This document shows, in pieces, positions 38,620-53,400 of a stretch of DNA of 64,000 bases. Source of the stretch: Galbula dea (Eukaryota > Chordata > Aves > Piciformes > Galbulidae); assembly GCA_013399015.1 (NCBI GenBank), contig VWZX01002286.1, positions 1,089,094 through 1,153,093 of the forward strand. Reading direction: 5' to 3'. A program made the position numbers and the translations under genes. Each line of letters begins with the position of its first letter. Position 1 is the first letter of the stretch. Below the pieces are notes generated by a model that saw only the letters and a program-made list of their open reading frames with translations, ran no database searches and was not told where the DNA came from.

Positions 38620-38671
38620 CATTTTTGTGCATTTTCCAAACTGCTCTCTCCTTTTTTATGTTCTTCTTTAG
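38620..38671 (-). CDS. FMN1: Formin-1, short FH2-domain exon
   Basis: A 52-base exon with acceptor TTTTTCATTGGCAG and donor ATG/GTAAGG. It reads KEEHKKGESSLENAQK between split Ala and Cys codons. This is the charged helix that joins the coiled-coil part of FH2 to the post region in mammalian FMN1. Entry takes 2 bases and exit leaves 2 bases, which fit the exons at 58455 and 36439 exactly. Confidence 0.96.
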
Positions 38672-41600
38672 CTGCCAATGAAAAACATTTCAAAGATATA
38701 AGTTAGAGATCCCACAGATTAAATCTCTCTTGTATTCAAAATTAGATAGGTGGTGTACTAAATATAATAAAAGTGATAAACATTTGCTAATTTTAAATTT
38801 TTATTTATTTCTTATACCTAAGTGAATGCTGCTAATGTACCAATAAAGTATATTGAATTTGAAAAATAATTTAAAATCCATACAATACATACTGTTATTC
38901 ATTATTCTAAATACAACACAAATAATTACACTTGGCTTTCATATTTAAAACAAGAATATTAAGTTCTGCATGTATGTTTACAGTTGCAGATCAGAACTTA
39001 AAAATTTAAACCTGGTTTTGCAACAAAAATAATTGGAAATTCAATTGGAATTGAACAGGTACCAAACACAGTTAACACCAACTGTTCCATATAGCTATCA
39101 CATTTTGTTCAGGAAGCTGGAAAGTGAAAACACATGTACCAAGTCTTCAATGTATGGTATGTACATGATTTTTTTGAAAAAGTAGCCAAGAGTTTGAAAT
39201 ACGATTAGTGAATCTGAGTTTCTCTGTTACAGAATGCTCACATGAACTACTTAAAAGGATTTGAGTTTCAAAGGATGGGCATTCTCTGCTTTTCAATATG
39301 CTTCCTGAGCTGGATTCTCAAGGAAAAGGACTAGTTTTGTGACAAAATGTTGATCAATTCTTCCTAATACAATGAAGCAACTTCAGCTGCAGCAGAGTAT
39401 CATGTATGTAAAATGATACTAACACGGTAAAGCTATTCCTTTTCCACATTAGAATACTCCTGTAAGTGCAAATGTTAACATAAACAAAACTCAGGCACTC
39501 CTTTATATAAAGAAGTGTATCATTTTGCTGCTGAGTCTATAGGAGTGCATTGGCTGCTTGAAATACAGTTACAAACTTCAGTTCAAAGACAAGGCCACTG
39601 AGAAACTCATCCTGAATGATTCCACTTCTGTGTAAGGTTACTGACACAGAGGTTTGTATTAAGACAATTAAAACAATTTAAAACCTGGATTACTTCATAA
39701 CATTTGTTGTTAACAAAACTAATTTCAACTCATAAGTTTACCTGTCTTGGGCAAGTGTGTTGGAGATACTTATTCAGATTATTCCAGTATGGTAAAAGGC
39801 AGAAATAATGTAGTGTGCCCTTTTCAAGGAAAACAATGAATTCTATACCATTAAACTCTCCACCTCAAATCTTGGTGGCAAGGCAGCTTCAATTGAAATA
39901 GATAGGGCAGCTCTGATTTATTGTGTTCATCTCAGGCTCTCGAGAAATTCAGCTCAAGCTAACCTACTAAATTCATTATTTCCAGAGCTCCTTCATTTTG
40001 TGTCACTAAAAGTAGAAAATACAGGTTGGCATTCTGATGGTTGATCATGATACAAAATTAACTACACATAGAAAATCAAAGATGGTTAAAAGCTGAACTG
40101 TATGTAAAACTGTACACTTTATGATTAAATTAGCAATTTCTTCCTAGTTGTTAAGGAGATGAAGTATTGTTAAGTAAAGCAAATTTGCCAACATTCGCAG
40201 CTACAACAGAAACTGAATATACTCAGGACTCTACAAATGAACAAGACTGCAACAACTAACAAGGAAAACATGTATATACGGTTGTAGTTAAGTAGTAAGA
40301 CCTGACTTACAGTTTTTTAATCTTGTAAGAACAGAATAAAGGGAAGATAGAGGGAAGACATTTTCAGTTATTACAGAGAGTAGGAAAAAAGGTGTGAGTT
40401 CTAGGAAGGAACACACAAAGTTAACATTAATGTTACAAAGTGTGTGTTTGTGTACCAAGGTAATGGAAAAGAGGAAGGATGAAAATAAATGTATTATATG
40501 ATAAACAGTAATTTCCATATTTTTACCATAACCATGTCTACCAAGGAACTATTAAAAAACATAGATTTGAAATGTAGATGTTGAGGCTTACTAAGAAAAC
40601 CAATGAACAATTCTATGCAACAAATTCTAAGTAAATAGGAGTTACAAATTCTAAATAATATTTAAACCAAGAACCACACCAATTCTCTACTCTTCCAAAC
40701 AATTTCTTCCACTCAGAATTTGTAATATCCTGCTCTTTTTGTCCCCCCCCACAACTTGCAATGACTAAGACTATCAATGCTGTCAGTAAAGGTTTCCATC
40801 AAACACCGTCTTCCTCAACAGAGTACTCAAACCCTTACGGTCAAGATATTAATCCTCACCTTAATTTGTGGAATTAACGAAGGTAATTAAAATGAATTAC
40901 ATAAATGAAAGAACTTATTTTTCTAGCAATTCCATATTTGCTCACATAGTACTTCCTTTTTGCTGAATTGTTATTCTTTCATCCTTAGACCGTACGCTTG
41001 ATTTCAGTTTCCTTAAGAATGTAGTAACAGCCATATCAGATTGGCACAGGGATTCATATGCCTCTGGCAGACTCTGAAGCAGGTGCTCAGTTAAAGACCA
41101 GGACAAATGCACAATCCTTCACCTTAGTGTTCTCTCTGCCTCTGAGGTTCTGTACTTTATACAAAAGCTTCTTGCACTGGATGCAATTTCAATGTAATTC
41201 TCAATGGATTCTCTACCAAGAACTTGCTCATTCTCTGCTTAAGCTTTTATAAGCTTTTTAGCTTCCACAAACTGCTGTGGTAAGCATTCTATAGCCTAAC
41301 TACATGTAGCATGCTTTGTTCATTTCAAAATGGATATCACTCTTTATTTCTTGTATCAGAGAAAAGTACACCTGCAGTGAACACATACAGAGATACAGTG
41401 ACTATTGGCATTAGCTTTTTTATCAGTATGCTTTTGAAGTGAATTTCCTCACTATCCCCATTTATTGAACATTGATTTGGTTTGCAGATAAGTTTTGGTG
41501 CTTGCAAACTGATTTCCATTAGGAGGAAATTAAACAAGAAGCTCCACAGCAAATGCACTCTGAAATGCAGAACTAAGCATTTGAAGAATCATGATCCTGT

Positions 41601-42341
41601 AACAGTTCTAAAAGTGAAACAGTACTAGAGTGAAATGGTAACCCCCCCCTCAACTTATTTCTTCTACATATTCTACTTGCTGAAAGTACTGGATACTGGC
41701 ACAGACTGAAAGTTGGAGAAGGTCAGTAACTAACAGAGGCAAGCATAGAATCATGAAACTAATTGCTCTAAGATGGGAAGACAAAGGGAGAAAAATGGAT
41801 AGACACAACTGCACAAAAATCTCACAGTTACTTCTGCTCTTCTAGTGAAAGTTTTTAACACTTGCTGACTGTGACTGGATAAATTTGCTGGTATTTCTCT
41901 CTGACCTTAGATATTGAATGCATATAAGAAAGTTTATTCACACAAGTCTACTGATCTAGTTGTATCCATTACAGCTTTTTTATTTTTCAGTATCTTACCA
42001 TTTTCAGAATGGAAAGATCTGGTGCATAACTTTTTATAACTTTCTTAGCATTCTGTAGCAATGACAATCTTCAAAACCGTGAAAACACTCAGAAAACTAG
42101 CAGTTAGGATGGAGACATCAGAACTCTGAGTTTTGATTCCAAGATTGAGTAAATGTGGTTCAAAAAATTTTGCTTCATGAACTTTTAGAGCCTGCTAAAT
42201 TACACTTTTTTCTGCAAGCGAAAAACCTCCACCCTAAAACAAGGTATTTGATTTTTTTTTTCCCCATCGGAGGAAATAGGTCTTTTCTGACTTATGTCTT
42301 CCAACTAACCAAAGTTAAGATTAAGACAAAATCTATGATAA

Positions 42342-42450
42342 CACATAGACAACACCCCCCTCAAACCAACCTTAAAATCAAACAACAAAACCAACCAAAT
42401 AAACAAAAAACCCCAACAACAAAACAAAACATGCAACCCCAAACCTAAAT
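42342..42450. repeat. FMN1: A/C-rich low-complexity tract
   Basis: AACC, AAAC and CCCC runs without longer structure. Confidence 0.75.
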
Positions 42451-43474
42451 CCCAAATGGCATTCCTCTCTGAACTTTATAGAGCCTGGACAGAGGCTGTT
42501 AAAACAGTGACAAGAAGTTACCATGACATTTCCTAGGCTCAGAAGAACGCACCTTCCTTATTAGTCAAGACTAAACCCTTGTAAGTAGTCATGCTGAAAG
42601 GTAGTTAAAAGATGAAATCTGATCTAGAAACATACTAGGCCCATAATCAAAGTGTTAGGAAGAAAAGTATATCTCCAGAGAGGTTCAGCTGGGTTATCTT
42701 CTTCCAAATTGCCAAATGTCACATTCTGTGACATTCCTGAGAAAGGAGAAGAAGCAATAATAGACCTTATCTTCCTGGTCTTTTTAAAGCATAAAGACAT
42801 ATAATCATTCAGTAATAGAGATCCAAATCTCTTAGAAATTATCCACTGCTAATATACTTGTGAATTAGAAGCTGAACTCAGAAGACTCTACAGCTAAAAG
42901 TATACTATGTATACCTTCACCCCCAAGTACAATTATCATACAAAGGAAACTTTTTAATAACCCTGTTTAATCAGGGATTATGCAGAGTGGAAGAAAAAAC
43001 TCGAAGTTGGTCTTCTAAGTGGGTAAAAAGACTAGAGATGATCATCTAAAGCAGCATAAATGTTCTCTATTTTTGTGCAAAATTCTGGATGTGCTTATAC
43101 TTTTAGACACTATAAGTAGTACGAAGAATAGCAGGATCAATAGTTGGATGAATTTAGCCGCCTTTCATTTTGGCTTCAATAGACTTACTACCAGTGAAAC
43201 TTTCCAAATAGACTTAATTTTTAAGAAATCTTTTAGTTAAGTCTTAGTGGACTATAAGTAATGATAAGGAAAACAAAATTTTCACAGGGGTGTGCTTGCT
43301 AGGACACGGCAGTTCTTTGAGCTGCAAAAAATTATCAAAAGCAATCTAATGAAAGTGTGACTTTACAGTTCATACAAATTGAATCCAATTTTAGAACTGT
43401 TTCATTTTTTTGAAAACAGATTCTACAATAAAGAATATAACAACAAAGGGCGTAACGGTTCTCAGAAATTCGGT

Positions 43475-43661
43475 AATTTGAGACACCGGAACAAAGAAAT
43501 TGTGAATGCCCCATCCCCAGCAATGTTCAAAACCAGGCTGGATGAGGCCTTAAGCAACCTGGTCTAGTGGGAAGTGTCCCTGCCCATCTCAGGGTGGTTG
43601 GAACTACATGATCTTTAAGGTCCCTTCCAACCCAACCCAAACCATTCTATGATTCTATGAT
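43475..43661 (+). mobile_element. CR1 LINE fragment, 3' end with ATTCTATG repeats
   Basis: The + strand reads the canonical CR1 3' end: CAACCTGGTCTAGTGGGAAG, GATCTTTAAGGTCCCTTCCA, and the closing ATTCTATGATTCTATGAT 8-base repeats. The left edge is diverged, so the true start may lie up to ~40 bases further left. Confidence 0.95.
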
Positions 43662-46600
43662 TTATACTTTTGTCCAGAATCAGTTCCACTCCAGCCCAAA
43701 CCAGGACAACTTTTTATTCTATTATTAAATAGGCTTTCTCAGGAACCTTAAAACTTTTTAACAAATGATGAAATTTCAGAAATTCTAGAGGGGGTGTGTA
43801 CCCTGTTCTAGAAAGAGATATACTCAAGAAAAATATATCTACGGCTACATAAAAGCTGAATTTTCCACTATTTATACATTATTATTTTGATTTTTAACAT
43901 AATTCTATCTTTTGAGACATAATATTACTTTTAATTTAGTTCTACACAAGAATTCTTACGAAGAATTGACTTCAGAGATAAAGATAGCTAACAGGAGAGA
44001 ATACATGCAGTGTCAAATATTATCCATTTTATTTTGCCTTTTTACTGTATTGTATTCTGTTTCAAATTTTGAAAAATACATACTAATTAATATGGCTGCA
44101 AATTATTTCACATGGCTATAGTCCACCATTCTCATGAAGGAGCTTTTCTGTTTTACAAAAATTTTGTATTTAAAAAAAATAAAAAACCTTGTGTTCTATG
44201 TACAGATTCCAAGCAACTAAATTTTCTAATAATTATTACTTGATTAATATTCTTTAGCTAGTTACTAAGTTCTAATTGGTAGGTTTTAGAAACTCACGGA
44301 ATTCAACAGACAGCCTGGAAATTATGTGTAAATATTTCACTGTAAGTCTAGTATAGTTTTCTATTCTAGTATATTAGAATGCAAAAAACCACCCAAAAGC
44401 ACTCATCAAGAGGATCTTTCTTTGCTGCTATTAGTTAAGCAAGAAGGTCTGGGAGCAAAGGAGTCAATCAAAGTTGGCCTACTGTGATCTGTGTAGTTTA
44501 GAATTAGTTCCCAGATGGATTCATTAATGTTTAATTAACGGTTGAGTTCAGCCTTTCTCTCCCTGGAAGGCTAATAGGGTCATTCCTGTCTATTTAGCTA
44601 CATATTTTTATTAAGATTTTAGGAGCTTAATATCTTAGGATCTCTAAGTCTGTCACATTTGGACAAAATTGGCCAATGCATTAAAAATCATTGGCAGGGG
44701 AACAGGCAGTGGGATCACATAAACCCTGTTTCCTTTACCTCTTCTTTAAATTAGAAAATATCACATTTTTAACGCGGATTTGAATATGCAATTTTTTTTT
44801 AGATGGCTTAAATACTGGTATAGACATCTTAAATCATTTCAAAACAATCTTAAGAACACTTGCTGCCATGAGGTCCTAATCATGCTTCCCTGAAACAGGC
44901 CTTACAAGTTTATTTTCCTTTGCAGTGGTACAAAAATTGTTTTGAACCAAGAAAACCACATCTAATGATGAAAATGTACAAATGTTTCTATCGTACAAGG
45001 AGTCTCTGTGCAGTTTTGGAAAGCTGCTTAAAAAACACGTTTTCCCCACAAGTAATCTGGAATATTAGTTACCAACCTGTACCTGCCTGAGATACTGGAC
45101 AAAGACTGATACAGAAATTGTTAAACATTATAAAAGATTGCATACTTTTAATGTTACCAAACCATAACAAATTGCAGACATTTGTACACACAGAGGCATG
45201 CAACCACAGCAGAACACACTCAATCAACTCACTCAAGAAAGTGTTTATTCTCATAGGTACTAAAAAACCTAGGAAGTTTTTTCTTTTAAAAGGGACAAGG
45301 CTGTCTATAAAAGAGCCAGAAAAAGTGCTGAAGGTCATTTTACCAGAACATTAGAACTCACTATAAAGAAAAACTTCTTAATATTTATTTTCATAAAGTC
45401 TTATATTGCTTAAAATGAATGGGCCCTAGTATGATGCTTCTATTGTATTTTATCAGAGAAGATTTTAAACTTAAAGCTATTTTTTTCAGTTAGCTTCTAC
45501 ACAAAAACGTAATTGTGTCATTAAAAATAAAACTAACATTTATCATACTTTCCTGTGTTCTGGAGTTACTAATTAGAAAGCAAAAATTAGTGTTACATTT
45601 TTCAATTTATTCCAATTATCTGCAACTGCATTCTCTTAAATGCAATCAAGCCACTAATCTCTCATTCTCCCACACTTGTGGCTCCAGAGAAGAAACACGA
45701 TTTTAAAACCTATTAGTACTTGAACACTACAGAAATAGTTTCTAATTCTAATTTATTTTTAATAAATCCTTAGAATGTGGTCAAATTCCAAGATTAATCT
45801 TTGAAATTACTAAATGCATCTAAACAGTTTATGGAACTGAAAAATTACTTCTAAGCCTTTCAGATAGAACAAGTTTCCTGTATTCGGGAAAACTGCCTAC
45901 CCATATTATCTGCAATACAACCTCCTTTTGTAAATAGAAGTAAAAACTTTTAGGGATCAGCAGATTTTTATATCAAGGATAATACTTTTAAACAGTTGAT
46001 GATTAGTAAAACCAATAAGAAGCAGGAAGTCTTCTCAAAAACATAAGAAGAATATATACAAAAGAGTTAATCTGATGGTGAACCAATAGCTGATCTGGTG
46101 GGTAAAAAATGAATAATTATACAAGAATAATTAAACTTATTTCAGAAAAGCTTGTGAAATCTGTGGCCTGAAAACTTTCAGGAGAGGAAAGCCATAGCAT
46201 TGCCTCCTCCTGTGGAATGACAACAATGATTTATGAAGCTAAAGTAATTTCTGCTGATTGAGCTCAGTCAAGATTGATTTCACATGATCAGTTTAAGTAC
46301 AGCAATACGTGATGTGTAGTGGCCCCACATGTTTGAACACACTAGGACATGCTCTTCTAGGTGATCCAAATATAGGGGTAGGCAGTTAAAAGCTGCTGCT
46401 TTGTTTTCCATTCATTTTCCCCTCATTAAGATACACTCCTCCTGCAAAGTAAGCCAGTTCTGGTGGTCGAGAGCAAAGTCTCATTGTAAATGCACAGCAG
46501 GATAGTGGCAAAGCTGAGATTAATTCTCCATAGATTTATATAGACCTTTCTCACTGTTGATTGCTTGGACTGTTTCAAAGGTGCGTATGTTGCCTTTTTT

Positions 46601-48416
46601 TATTGCTGGTTACTAACTTTATTCCAGCATATGGTGGTTGGCGCCATGACACAAAGTGAACATTTTATACTAGAATTAAAGTGGATATTTGACAGTTTCT
46701 GTCAGAAAGTTCAGAGCAAAGAATTTGTGAGACAAGATTTATTGCATATTTTATATGGGACACATCTGTTTCTTTGCTATGTTTCTGTTTAAATGAAAAA
46801 AGCAATGGAGGTTCTTTAAGAAACAAAGACTGTCAATAAAAAGCATGAACAGAAAAACTACATTATTGAGAATGAATTTAATCATTCTGACCTTCTAAAA
46901 ATGTGCTGTTAGGACGTATGACAGTCACCTTCCCCTTTCTGTTCAGCCATACAGACAGGATGGGGGAGGAGAATTTCAATCCCAAATGGATTCTCAAATA
47001 CACAGCTATCCATATTTAAGGGTAAATCAAATAAAATTAAAATCAAATTAAATCTAAGTATTGATATTGGATATTCACTTTTGAAAGCAAGGTGAAATAT
47101 TACACTAGGTTTTGCCCTTTTTTTTTTCTTTAGCACCCAAAGCTGTATTCTAGTGATGTGAAATGAACCAAATGAACACTCCTGGTTTTGACAATTTCTT
47201 ATAAAACTACAGATCAGGTATAACATGGTAGAGCAAACTTCTCCACGTTTATCTATTAACATCATTGAACCTGATATAGTTTGGCCTCAAGTTCAATATT
47301 TTAGTCCTCATCAAACCTGTGTGAAAACTGAATTTGAGGAACACCTAGCAGGATCTTGTTTAATAAAAAAAAAATTGTACAGCTGATAAAAGAGACAAAA
47401 ATTCTTTCAATAAAACTCTGCATTTTTAACCAATGACCTTTCTGTTCATAAAGATTCACATTTAGTATGAATGTCTAAGATTCAGTTTGAAATATATGAA
47501 ACTTAAATAGGTAGAATTAACCAAGAAAGAACAAGTACAAAATAAAGATATTATTTTGCTCAAAAATCACATCTTTATGAAAAAGCATGTGTGTCATATT
47601 TAACTTCTACTTAAAGAACACAGCAATAGAAAAATAATCTCTGTTGGACTACACACATTCTACACAAATACTTATGACTTTAAAAAATACATATAATAAT
47701 ATGGGTTCAATAATTTCCCAAACAAAAATGTATTCATTTCCTCTACAAAATCACAAATCCTTGTGACTCACTTTCATACTACCAATGTGTTTAATTCTTG
47801 TTTTAACTCAAAGCTTCTCTACAGCTCAGATTTTATGCAGGAAAAATCACTACTACTTTGAAAGTAATTTGAAACAAAATGTAAAAAAGAGGTAAATTTG
47901 GGCCTGCAATAATTCTTCTTGCCACAAATAAAATACAGGATACTACCTTTAAAAAGTATTTTGTGAGGAATCTTTTAATCAATGTTTTTACAAGAAACAC
48001 CAGGCTGCATTTAAGTACAAGGCATACATTTTATCTGATCTTGCCTTGTTTGTGATAAACAGGTAGAAGAATCTATTTTAAAAATGCATCTTTAATTTTC
48101 TAAATATAAACCTTACTATTCACCTTATGGGGAAAGGATGAGGGGAAAAGTAAAACATGTGCGACACATCAGTCAGGCCATTTAATTAATTCCTAGAAAG
48201 CACCCAAGTACTATCATGATAAGAGAAATAAGAGTGTATAAAAAAGGAAAAAAAAAGAAGGCAATTTTAACAGACATATTAGTAGAAGAATTAAATATAA
48301 TTGAAATCATTGTTGAACTCTTATTTGACTACCATTTTGATTCAGTTTTATCTAATAAAACCCACAAAAACTATTTCTGAGAATGATAATTAACAAAAAC
48401 CTTACCTATATCATTT

Positions 48417-48540
48417 CACACAGAATCACAGAATCATTACGGTGGGAAAGGACCCTCAAGATCATCTAGTCCAACCGATAGCCCTACACTACTCTTATCC
48501 CTAAATCATCCCCTGAAGAAACACATCTATCCTCTTCTTA
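48417..48540 (-). mobile_element. CR1 LINE fragment, very short 3' end
   Basis: About 124 bases in reverse orientation beginning CACAGAATCATTACGG and ending CTATCCTCTTCTTA. Strongly 5'-truncated. It differs from the fragment at 22738 at only about five positions over the shared ~115 bases, so both come from the same, relatively recent subfamily. Confidence 0.93.
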
Positions 48541-50200
48541 TTCTGCTTTAATACCACAGTTCATAATAAGCTTAATTCCTGTTTTTTTTTTCTCCATTAG
48601 AAAAAAAAATTTTGAATGGACTTAAAGAGTCACACGAAGTTTAAAACTAATAATATACTTTGGAATTTGATGCATCTGCATTTATAATGGCAGAATATAC
48701 ATCAAACATTTTGGAAAATGTTATAAAATATATGGATTTCTTTTTAATTTGAAAAGACATTTAAAATCTTGAGACTTTTTACTTCATTCACATCAAAACC
48801 AAACCAATATCAAATTACATTAAATGAAAAATGACTGGCATTTAAAAGGCAGGCAAGTCAAAGTTCCCCTACCATTATTTCAAACAGAAATGTAGAATCA
48901 GCTCTCCTACTTCAGAATAGGGATTCTCTGTCCTAGGAACTGCCCAATTACATGTAGGGAAAGAATCCCTGATAATGTGGAAAGCTTAAATAATCTTAAA
49001 CATAAATATGCTTTACCCAACTAACAGTGAACTGTAAGTCAATGCTGGATCAGGCCCTTTGTGCAAAACTCAAGATAAGGAAACACATTATAAACATTTA
49101 CCGGTAAACTGTACCAGTAACTCTACAGATAATCAAGCCAAATATATTTTACAGAGTAGTTTTTCCTTATAATATTATATTCTTTAACATTTATAATTTT
49201 CTGTTTAGCCACAGAAGCTATATGTGTGTGTCTAGTTAGGTATCCCTGTCTGTCCTAGGGCTCTAGGACCCCCTCTGATACCACATTCCACTCTGGAGAT
49301 AGCAATACTTTGTGGAAGGAATTTTCAGATTGTAAGCCATTCTCAAGATGAAAGACTTTATACACATGGTTTGCACAAATAGTTATATCCTAAAATATGC
49401 ATTATAGTAGCTGAAAATAAGTTCTTTAAGAAATATATTTCAGACCCTTTCAAAATAGCTGACTTAGGACAAAGTTTAGATAGCTGAAAAATTGTGAGGC
49501 TAAAAGGTTTGAATTGACTTACATGCCATGAAAGACGTACTGTTCCAATCAATTCCATACATATATCTCTTCAGAGAAATAAAAAACCTGACTTCTCTGC
49601 CATGTGAGAAATAGGTCAAGATGTTCAATAAGCAGCACTGTAAGGGCTCTTCACAGGACAAAGGTACATTTTTAAATATCTTGCCCTGGCATTTGAAATA
49701 CTTAGTCACAAAGATACTACAGAAGTTGCAAAAGAGGTTGAATGACGACCTGAAATCTGACTATTCTTACATTTAGGAAAAGTCTGTCTTTTATCACAGC
49801 TGTAATCTTACAACACTGTATCATCCATGTTTTCACTCTGTCATTCTCCAATTTTGAGAGCTTAGTAGCAATCTGGTTCTCTGTCTTTTAACTAACTTTA
49901 AATTTTTGAGAAGTGCCCTATGAACATTGTGACTGCTATTTATTTTTGTTCTCAAAGATGTAGTCCTGCTACATCCTGCTCAACTCCTTTTTTTCTTAGA
50001 AAGAAACTTCCTTCTGATGGCTATTTCCTGTCTGGCCTACAGGTTTTACCTGTTACCCTTGCTTAAAAAAAGAAAACATAGTTTACACCATAACAGAACC
50101 TAATCCAGAGAGTTCCAATTTCCTGCTGAAATTTGTAGCACCTAGTATTTTCATCAATCACGCTCAAAAGCATTAAAGCAGGAAAACATAATTGAGAAAA

Positions 50201-50475
50201 TTCACAGAATGTTAGGGGTTGGAAGGGATCACTGGAGATCATCTACTCCAACCCCCCTGTCAGAGCAGGTTCACCTCAAGCAGTTTGCATGGGACAGCAT
50301 CCAGGCATGTTTTGAACGTCTCCACAGGCAGAGACTCCACCACCTCTCTAGGCAGCCTGTTCCAGTGCTCCACCACTCTCAAAGTAAATAAGTTCCTCCT
50401 TATGCTTAGATGGAATTTCCTGTGTTTCAGTTTGTGCCCGTTACTTCTTATCCTGTCACTAGGCACCACTGAAAT
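50201..50475 (-). mobile_element. CR1 LINE fragment, 3' end
   Basis: Reverse-oriented CR1 starting at TTCACAGAATGTTAGGGGTT and including the coding end of the reverse transcriptase on the - strand (VVEHWNRLPREVVES). It belongs to a different subfamily from the fragments at 22738 and 48417, with a longer spacer before the Pro-rich segment. Confidence 0.93.
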
Positions 50476-53400
50476 GATCAACATACCAAAATTAAGGTCT
50501 ACAGAGAAATTCTACATACATGCATATCAAATTAAGCATGTTCTTGTCATAATCAGTTTGTATTATGGTAGCAGTGAAGGGTATTTCCAAGATTAATCTG
50601 AATCTTAATCTTAGTCTGAAATTACAGAGTACAAGGGACAAACATAAGGTGAGAGTGACCAATGTGATAGTAGTTATTAAAAGTCTTTTGAGAGGAATTG
50701 TGCTCAGGCCTTCCATTATTTATTAAGTGCATTAATCTCTTCTACCCAATCCTTTCCAATTCTTGATTCTGCTCTTTCCTTGCCAGCAGTATCTTCCATA
50801 TATGTTAGCACATGCTCTTAGAATATATAATCTGAAGTAATGAATCAGTGAGGATCCTGATTTCCTGGCAAGAAAACCTTTGACAGGGATTTAAATTCTA
50901 TTAGTTCACTGACTGAATATCACCCCAAATAGGAGAAGACAAGGATGTAAATAGCAGAGCTAATTCAGAGAAACTGCATGCTAGTGTGCTTAACTGCAGT
51001 ACAGAAAATAATGACACAGGAAGCTAAGTAGGTAAATAGGAAATCATGCAGGAAATTCATAAGAATAAAGAAGCAGAAAGCAGCTGGAATAAAAGAATAG
51101 CCTAATAGGATCCCTGTAGAAAACAAACATATATAATCTATGGTTCTGTTTACCTATAAGCCTATGATATAGGCACTGGAAGAAATCTAGTGGAATTGAA
51201 CAGAAAAATAAAGGTTTTGATGAGAATTTAAAGAGAATATTAGATTCCAGATAGCTAATAGTGGTTATATCGAACGTATCAGTAATTCAAGGTATAGATT
51301 TTATAACTACCATATATATTTTTTTTGTATTAAATCAGGTGTATCAAGGCTAACAGTCATTATGTCACTCAGTTGCTATTAATAGGAAATCCTTCTCTAT
51401 GATGAAATGCCTGTGACTGCAGCAGCCATAATAATTTAGTATAACACAAACTGAAAAGAAGCTGGAACTGTTATCTCTAAGAGTTTCTTTCCTTGTCTTC
51501 TAAGAAAGGATGATGTATTTTTAATTACAAATCCTTCTAAATTACATTTGTATTACACATTCTAATGGAGTGTAACACTCCAATTATTATATTGAGTCAT
51601 GATACGGAGGAACTGATTACAGAAATCTAATGTATATGTGTTTCAAAGAGAATCAATTGATAAGTTTCCTGAAAAGTCATAGTTCTAATTAACATCCATT
51701 TTCAGGACTTTGAGGCTAGTAATTCTTCTGGTAGTGTAGGAGGAAACTTTCATTTCTGAGCAAATTCTTGTTCTTTGAATGAGCTCACTGTCAATATTGC
51801 ATTAGTTAGAGGCATATGGATGCAATCGCATTCCAGGACACCTTATTTGGTGTCTTATGGACTGAGGCTATTGTCTAACTATACAATCTCAGAGTATCAC
51901 AGCAATAAGGTTCCACGCTTTGGAGACTCATGCCAATTTATGTAAATCACTCTTTCATCTGTTTAAATACAATGATCTTTGAGTGATGAAAACAGTTATG
52001 ACTGTCACAAACAGTTTGAAAGATTAAAGTAATTCTGCTGCTGGCATATAAAACAGCGTTCCAGATCTAAACACAAACTTTGCCTGGTCTGTAATGTCAT
52101 TGCTGGGAAGGATAAAAAGTTTTAAGCAAACATTATCACTGCAAGCAAGTATGACATATTTTTCATGTCTGACACTGGAGATAAATATCCTCCCACACTG
52201 TTTAATGTGAGAACTGCATACGTGTGGCAGAGATAATAAAACATCTCAGTGAAAACAAATGAAGGGAAAAAAAGAGTTATGGAAAGTAGAACAGAAAATA
52301 AAGCTTTGAAGTTGAAAGTCTTTGTATTTGTACAGTTTATTCACAAAAGAAATAATCAGTATTTGATATGCAGACTGGATAATAACAGAATCTGCAAGAC
52401 AGTCTGATGTCTTGTAGAACTGGTTATCTTTACAGAGCTATGGTTTTTCAATGACAGAAGTAGCTTCAAAATTGCAAGTAACAAAAACAGGACAGCTTTA
52501 AGATCCTTGTAAATGCTATTGCTCTTCTATTGTTGTTTACACACCATATTTTAAAAAGGCAAGAAATTTTAGGAATGAAAACTGACAATAATAAAAATAC
52601 CTTCCTAGATGCTAGCTTCAAATCAAGATCTACAGCTTCAATTATACAGTAAAAGAAGTCATATATACTTTAACAAGGTTTCACTTAGAACCCTGTGATC
52701 TAAAAAACAACAATTCCAAACAAAGAATCAGTATTTCATCCTACTGCTGAACAAATATGTCAGAAAATGTAGAATCACAGTATCCAATGAGAATTTGTTA
52801 CTTAGAATAAATTATTTTTCTGGAAATAATGTCATACAGGTGGAACTGATAGAGAGGCATGAAGGCATGGAGACATGCATGAGAAAGGAAGTAACAATTC
52901 TTGATGTAGTTGCAGTAATCTAGACCAAACAATTCATGTGAAATTGCTTCACACACTTGAAAATGGCAGGACCTAGCTCCATGCCTTTTTCGGCAGCCAG
53001 GTATGTTACAGAATCACACAAGTCCCACTGTTTATCATCTCTATCCTTATGTCAGGGAGTGTAGCAGTTTTGATCAGTTTCAAGCCAGTACACTCGGCTG
53101 TTGTTTATTTTTAACGACATTGCTTTATTTCTTGGTATAACCCCCCAAGAACAATATAAAAAAGTAAGTAGTTAACATACAAGTGAAAGGGGTTAGCTTT
53201 AACAGAATTTATTGCTTTCTTATTTTCCCACTAGACTACCTCAACAGTCCTCTATGGTGCATCCCATCAGGCAAATGAGGAAATGTGGATCAAAGCTCCA
53301 GTTCTGCACCAGAAATACACTGAAAAGCACAATAGACTGGATGCATGCCCAGGTCGCTACTGCAGCCTGGTTAAAATTATTAAGAAGAAATTGCTCAGTA

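Noticed and set aside
50219..50596. 125-codon open frame on the + strand
   Set aside because: Antisense of the CR1 fragment at 50201-50475.
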